Part shown: one piece after another, positions 62,897-64,000 of the stretch
How positions within the stretch are numbered: position 1 is the first letter of the stretch
How the letters are laid out: every line of letters begins with the position of its first letter
From: CAXNKH01 sp049296795
Lineage (GTDB): Bacteria > Pseudomonadota > Gammaproteobacteria > Burkholderiales > Burkholderiaceae_C
Reading direction: 5' to 3'
Assembly: GCA_049296795.1 (NCBI GenBank)
Contig: JBAQTC010000007.1
Span: forward strand, 124,001 to 188,000
DNA length: 64,000 nucleotides
Position numbers and translations under genes: made by a program
Notes under the pieces: generated by a model
What the model was told of the DNA's origin: nothing
Database searches by the model: none
What the model saw: only the letters and a program-made list of their open reading frames with translations

Positions 62897-63346
62897 TTGA
62901 ATTTGATTGAGATTTATACCGATGGTGCCTGCAAGGGTAACCCCGGGCCGGGTGGCTGGGGTGTTTTGCTCAAGTCAGCAGGCACCGAGAAGGAGCTGTT
63001 TGGTGGCGAAATGCAGACGACCAATAACCGCATGGAATTGATGGCCGTGATCCAGGCCTTGAATGCTTTGAAGCGGCCGTGCCGGGTCGTGTTGCACATC
63101 GACAGCCAGTATGTGCTCAAGGGCATGACCGAATGGCTGACGGGCTGGAAGGCCAAGGGCTGGAAGACGGCATCCAAGCAGCCAGTCAAAAATGTTGATC
63201 TGTGGCAGCAACTTGATGCAGTCGTTAGCCTTTCAGGTCACGCCATTGACTGGCGCTGGGTCAAAGGCCATAACGGTGATCCGGGCAATGAGCGAGCGGA
63301 TGAGCTGGCCAATCGGGGGGTGGAACAGGCTTTGGGACTGCGCTGA
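62897..63346 (+). CDS. rnhA: Ribonuclease HI
   Basis: 149 residues; catalytic DEDD: YTDGACKGNPGPGGWG, NNRMELMAVIQAL, HIDSQYVLKG and GDPGNERADELA. Uses TTG at 62897, with AAGGA 6 nt before; an out-of-frame ATG at 62890 opens only six codons. Removes RNA from RNA-DNA hybrids. Confidence 0.95.
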   Translation: MNLIEIYTDGACKGNPGPGGWGVLLKSAGTEKELFGGEMQTTNNRMELMAVIQALNALKRPCRVVLHIDSQYVLKGMTEWLTGWKAKGWKTASKQPVKNVDLWQQLDAVVSLSGHAIDWRWVKGHNGDPGNERADELANRGVEQALGLR

Positions 63347-63417
63347 GCGAATTTAATCTGGAGCTGCTACATTTCCACTAGTTTTCAGTTCCCCCTATAA
63401 AACGAGACAGTTTTCCC

Positions 63418-64000
63418 ATGGCTTCCAAATTGATTTACCCGGTCATTGCCGCTGTTGGCATTGCTGCTGCTTCCGGGGCGGCTTGGTGGTATCAAAACAA
63501 GGCGCAACCCAGCGCTGGCAAAGACAGCACCAGTTCGCCCGCAGCCGGTTCTGCTGGAACCGGTCCAGCCCGTCCAGTTGCTGTGGAGTCTTCACTGGTG
63601 GAGGTCATGCGCTTGACCGACGATACCCAGACTGTGGGCAACCTGCGTTCCCGCCAGGGCGTGATGCTGCGCCCCGAGGTCAGTGGTCGTGTCACCCAAC
63701 TCAACTTCCGCGATGGTGAGCGGGTGCTAAAAGGTCAGTTGTTGGTCCAGTTTGACGATCAATTGCCTTTGGCTCAAGTCAAGCAAAGCCAAGCTGAGTT
63801 GTCGATTTCCCAGGCCAACCACAAGCGCAATCAAGATTTGGCAGGCCAGGGTTTCATCAGCATGCGCTCGGTGGATGAGAGTGCTGCGAATCTGGAAGTG
63901 GCTCAGGCCAAGCTGGCATTGGCTCAGGCCACGGCTTCGCGTTTGAAAATACTGGCGCCCTTTGATGGCATCACCGGCATCCGCTTGGTCAATGTGGGTG
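63418..64000 (+). CDS. RND efflux periplasmic adaptor (partial)
   Basis: First 194 residues of an HlyD/MexA-type membrane fusion protein: N-terminal helix, Ala/Gly/Ser-rich linker, lipoyl half GNLRSRQGVMLRPEVSGRV, coiled-coil hairpin, return lipoyl strand LKILAPFDGITGI. Cut by the window end; RND pump gene expected beyond. Confidence 0.9.
   Translation, partial: MASKLIYPVIAAVGIAAASGAAWWYQNKAQPSAGKDSTSSPAAGSAGTGPARPVAVESSLVEVMRLTDDTQTVGNLRSRQGVMLRPEVSGRVTQLNFRDGERVLKGQLLVQFDDQLPLAQVKQSQAELSISQANHKRNQDLAGQGFISMRSVDESAANLEVAQAKLALAQATASRLKILAPFDGITGIRLVNVG

Overview
This window reads as chromosomal DNA of a betaproteobacterium, most likely Burkholderiales and probably family Comamonadaceae. The evidence is gene content and gene order: a tol-pal associated ybgC-tolQ end, an rib-nusB operon with a RibB fused to a degenerate GTP cyclohydrolase II domain, a FimS/AlgR pair next to minor pilins, a DUF349 protein, AddAB instead of RecBCD, a Bug-family solute receptor, type B L31 and moderately GC-rich coding sequence. 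I cannot name the genus. No rRNA or tRNA genes, prophage, transposase gene or CRISPR array is visible. The sequence cuts tolQ at the left end and an RND adaptor gene at the right end.

Layout. 1-6902 (minus): ribD, ribE, ribB(X), ribH, nusB, an aminotransferase, ybgC and partial tolQ, all in one direction, interrupted twice by about 450-bp non-coding blocks made of structured repeats. 6952-12500 (minus): a six-gene minor-pilin cluster, divergent from a FimS/AlgR-type LytTR two-component pair (12601-14320). 14342-16896 (minus): nrdR, glyA and a lytic transglycosylase. 17211-17450: a free-standing candidate small RNA with its own promoter and terminator. 17528-26346: DUF349 protein, lpxH, two cyclophilins, a TPR protein, cysS, a DNA glycosylase, accA, dgkA. 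26426-33170 (plus): a complete phosphate regulon block pstSCAB-phoU-phoBR behind a good Pho box. 33121-38582 (minus): a MATE exporter, a GT39-like membrane protein, rpmE2, rho, trxA. 38778-45989 (plus): addB, addA and a flavoprotein. 46094-50975: a periplasmic-type molybdenum hydroxylase pair, a small membrane protein and a Baeyer-Villiger monooxygenase. 51561-55154: a small exported protein, then dnaX-ybaB-recR. 55289-60220: an ABC uptake system, an Ldh-family dehydrogenase and a Bug-type receptor. 60249-64000: a 177-bp inverted-repeat element, mltD, a methyltransferase, rnhA and the RND adaptor.

How the genes work together. Several blocks are classic functional units: riboflavin synthesis, type IV pilus tip/priming proteins with a likely dedicated regulator, high-affinity phosphate uptake with its sensor, recombination and clamp-loader genes, and peptidoglycan remodelling.

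The most unusual signal is not a protein. Four intergenic regions (3129-3500, 5421-5758, 51036-51366, 54264-54548) carry a family of paired hairpin units of about 90-110 nt. They share a core, but their outer, middle and inner stems change together between copies. Nearly all non-Watson-Crick positions are G-U compatible in only one reading direction, which suggests selection on an RNA structure. Other notable signals are an A9 slippery run in dnaX where both alternative frames stop at once, a 177-bp fold-back element that ends on the mltD stop codon, and short palindromes built around GGGACAGA/TCTGTCCC.
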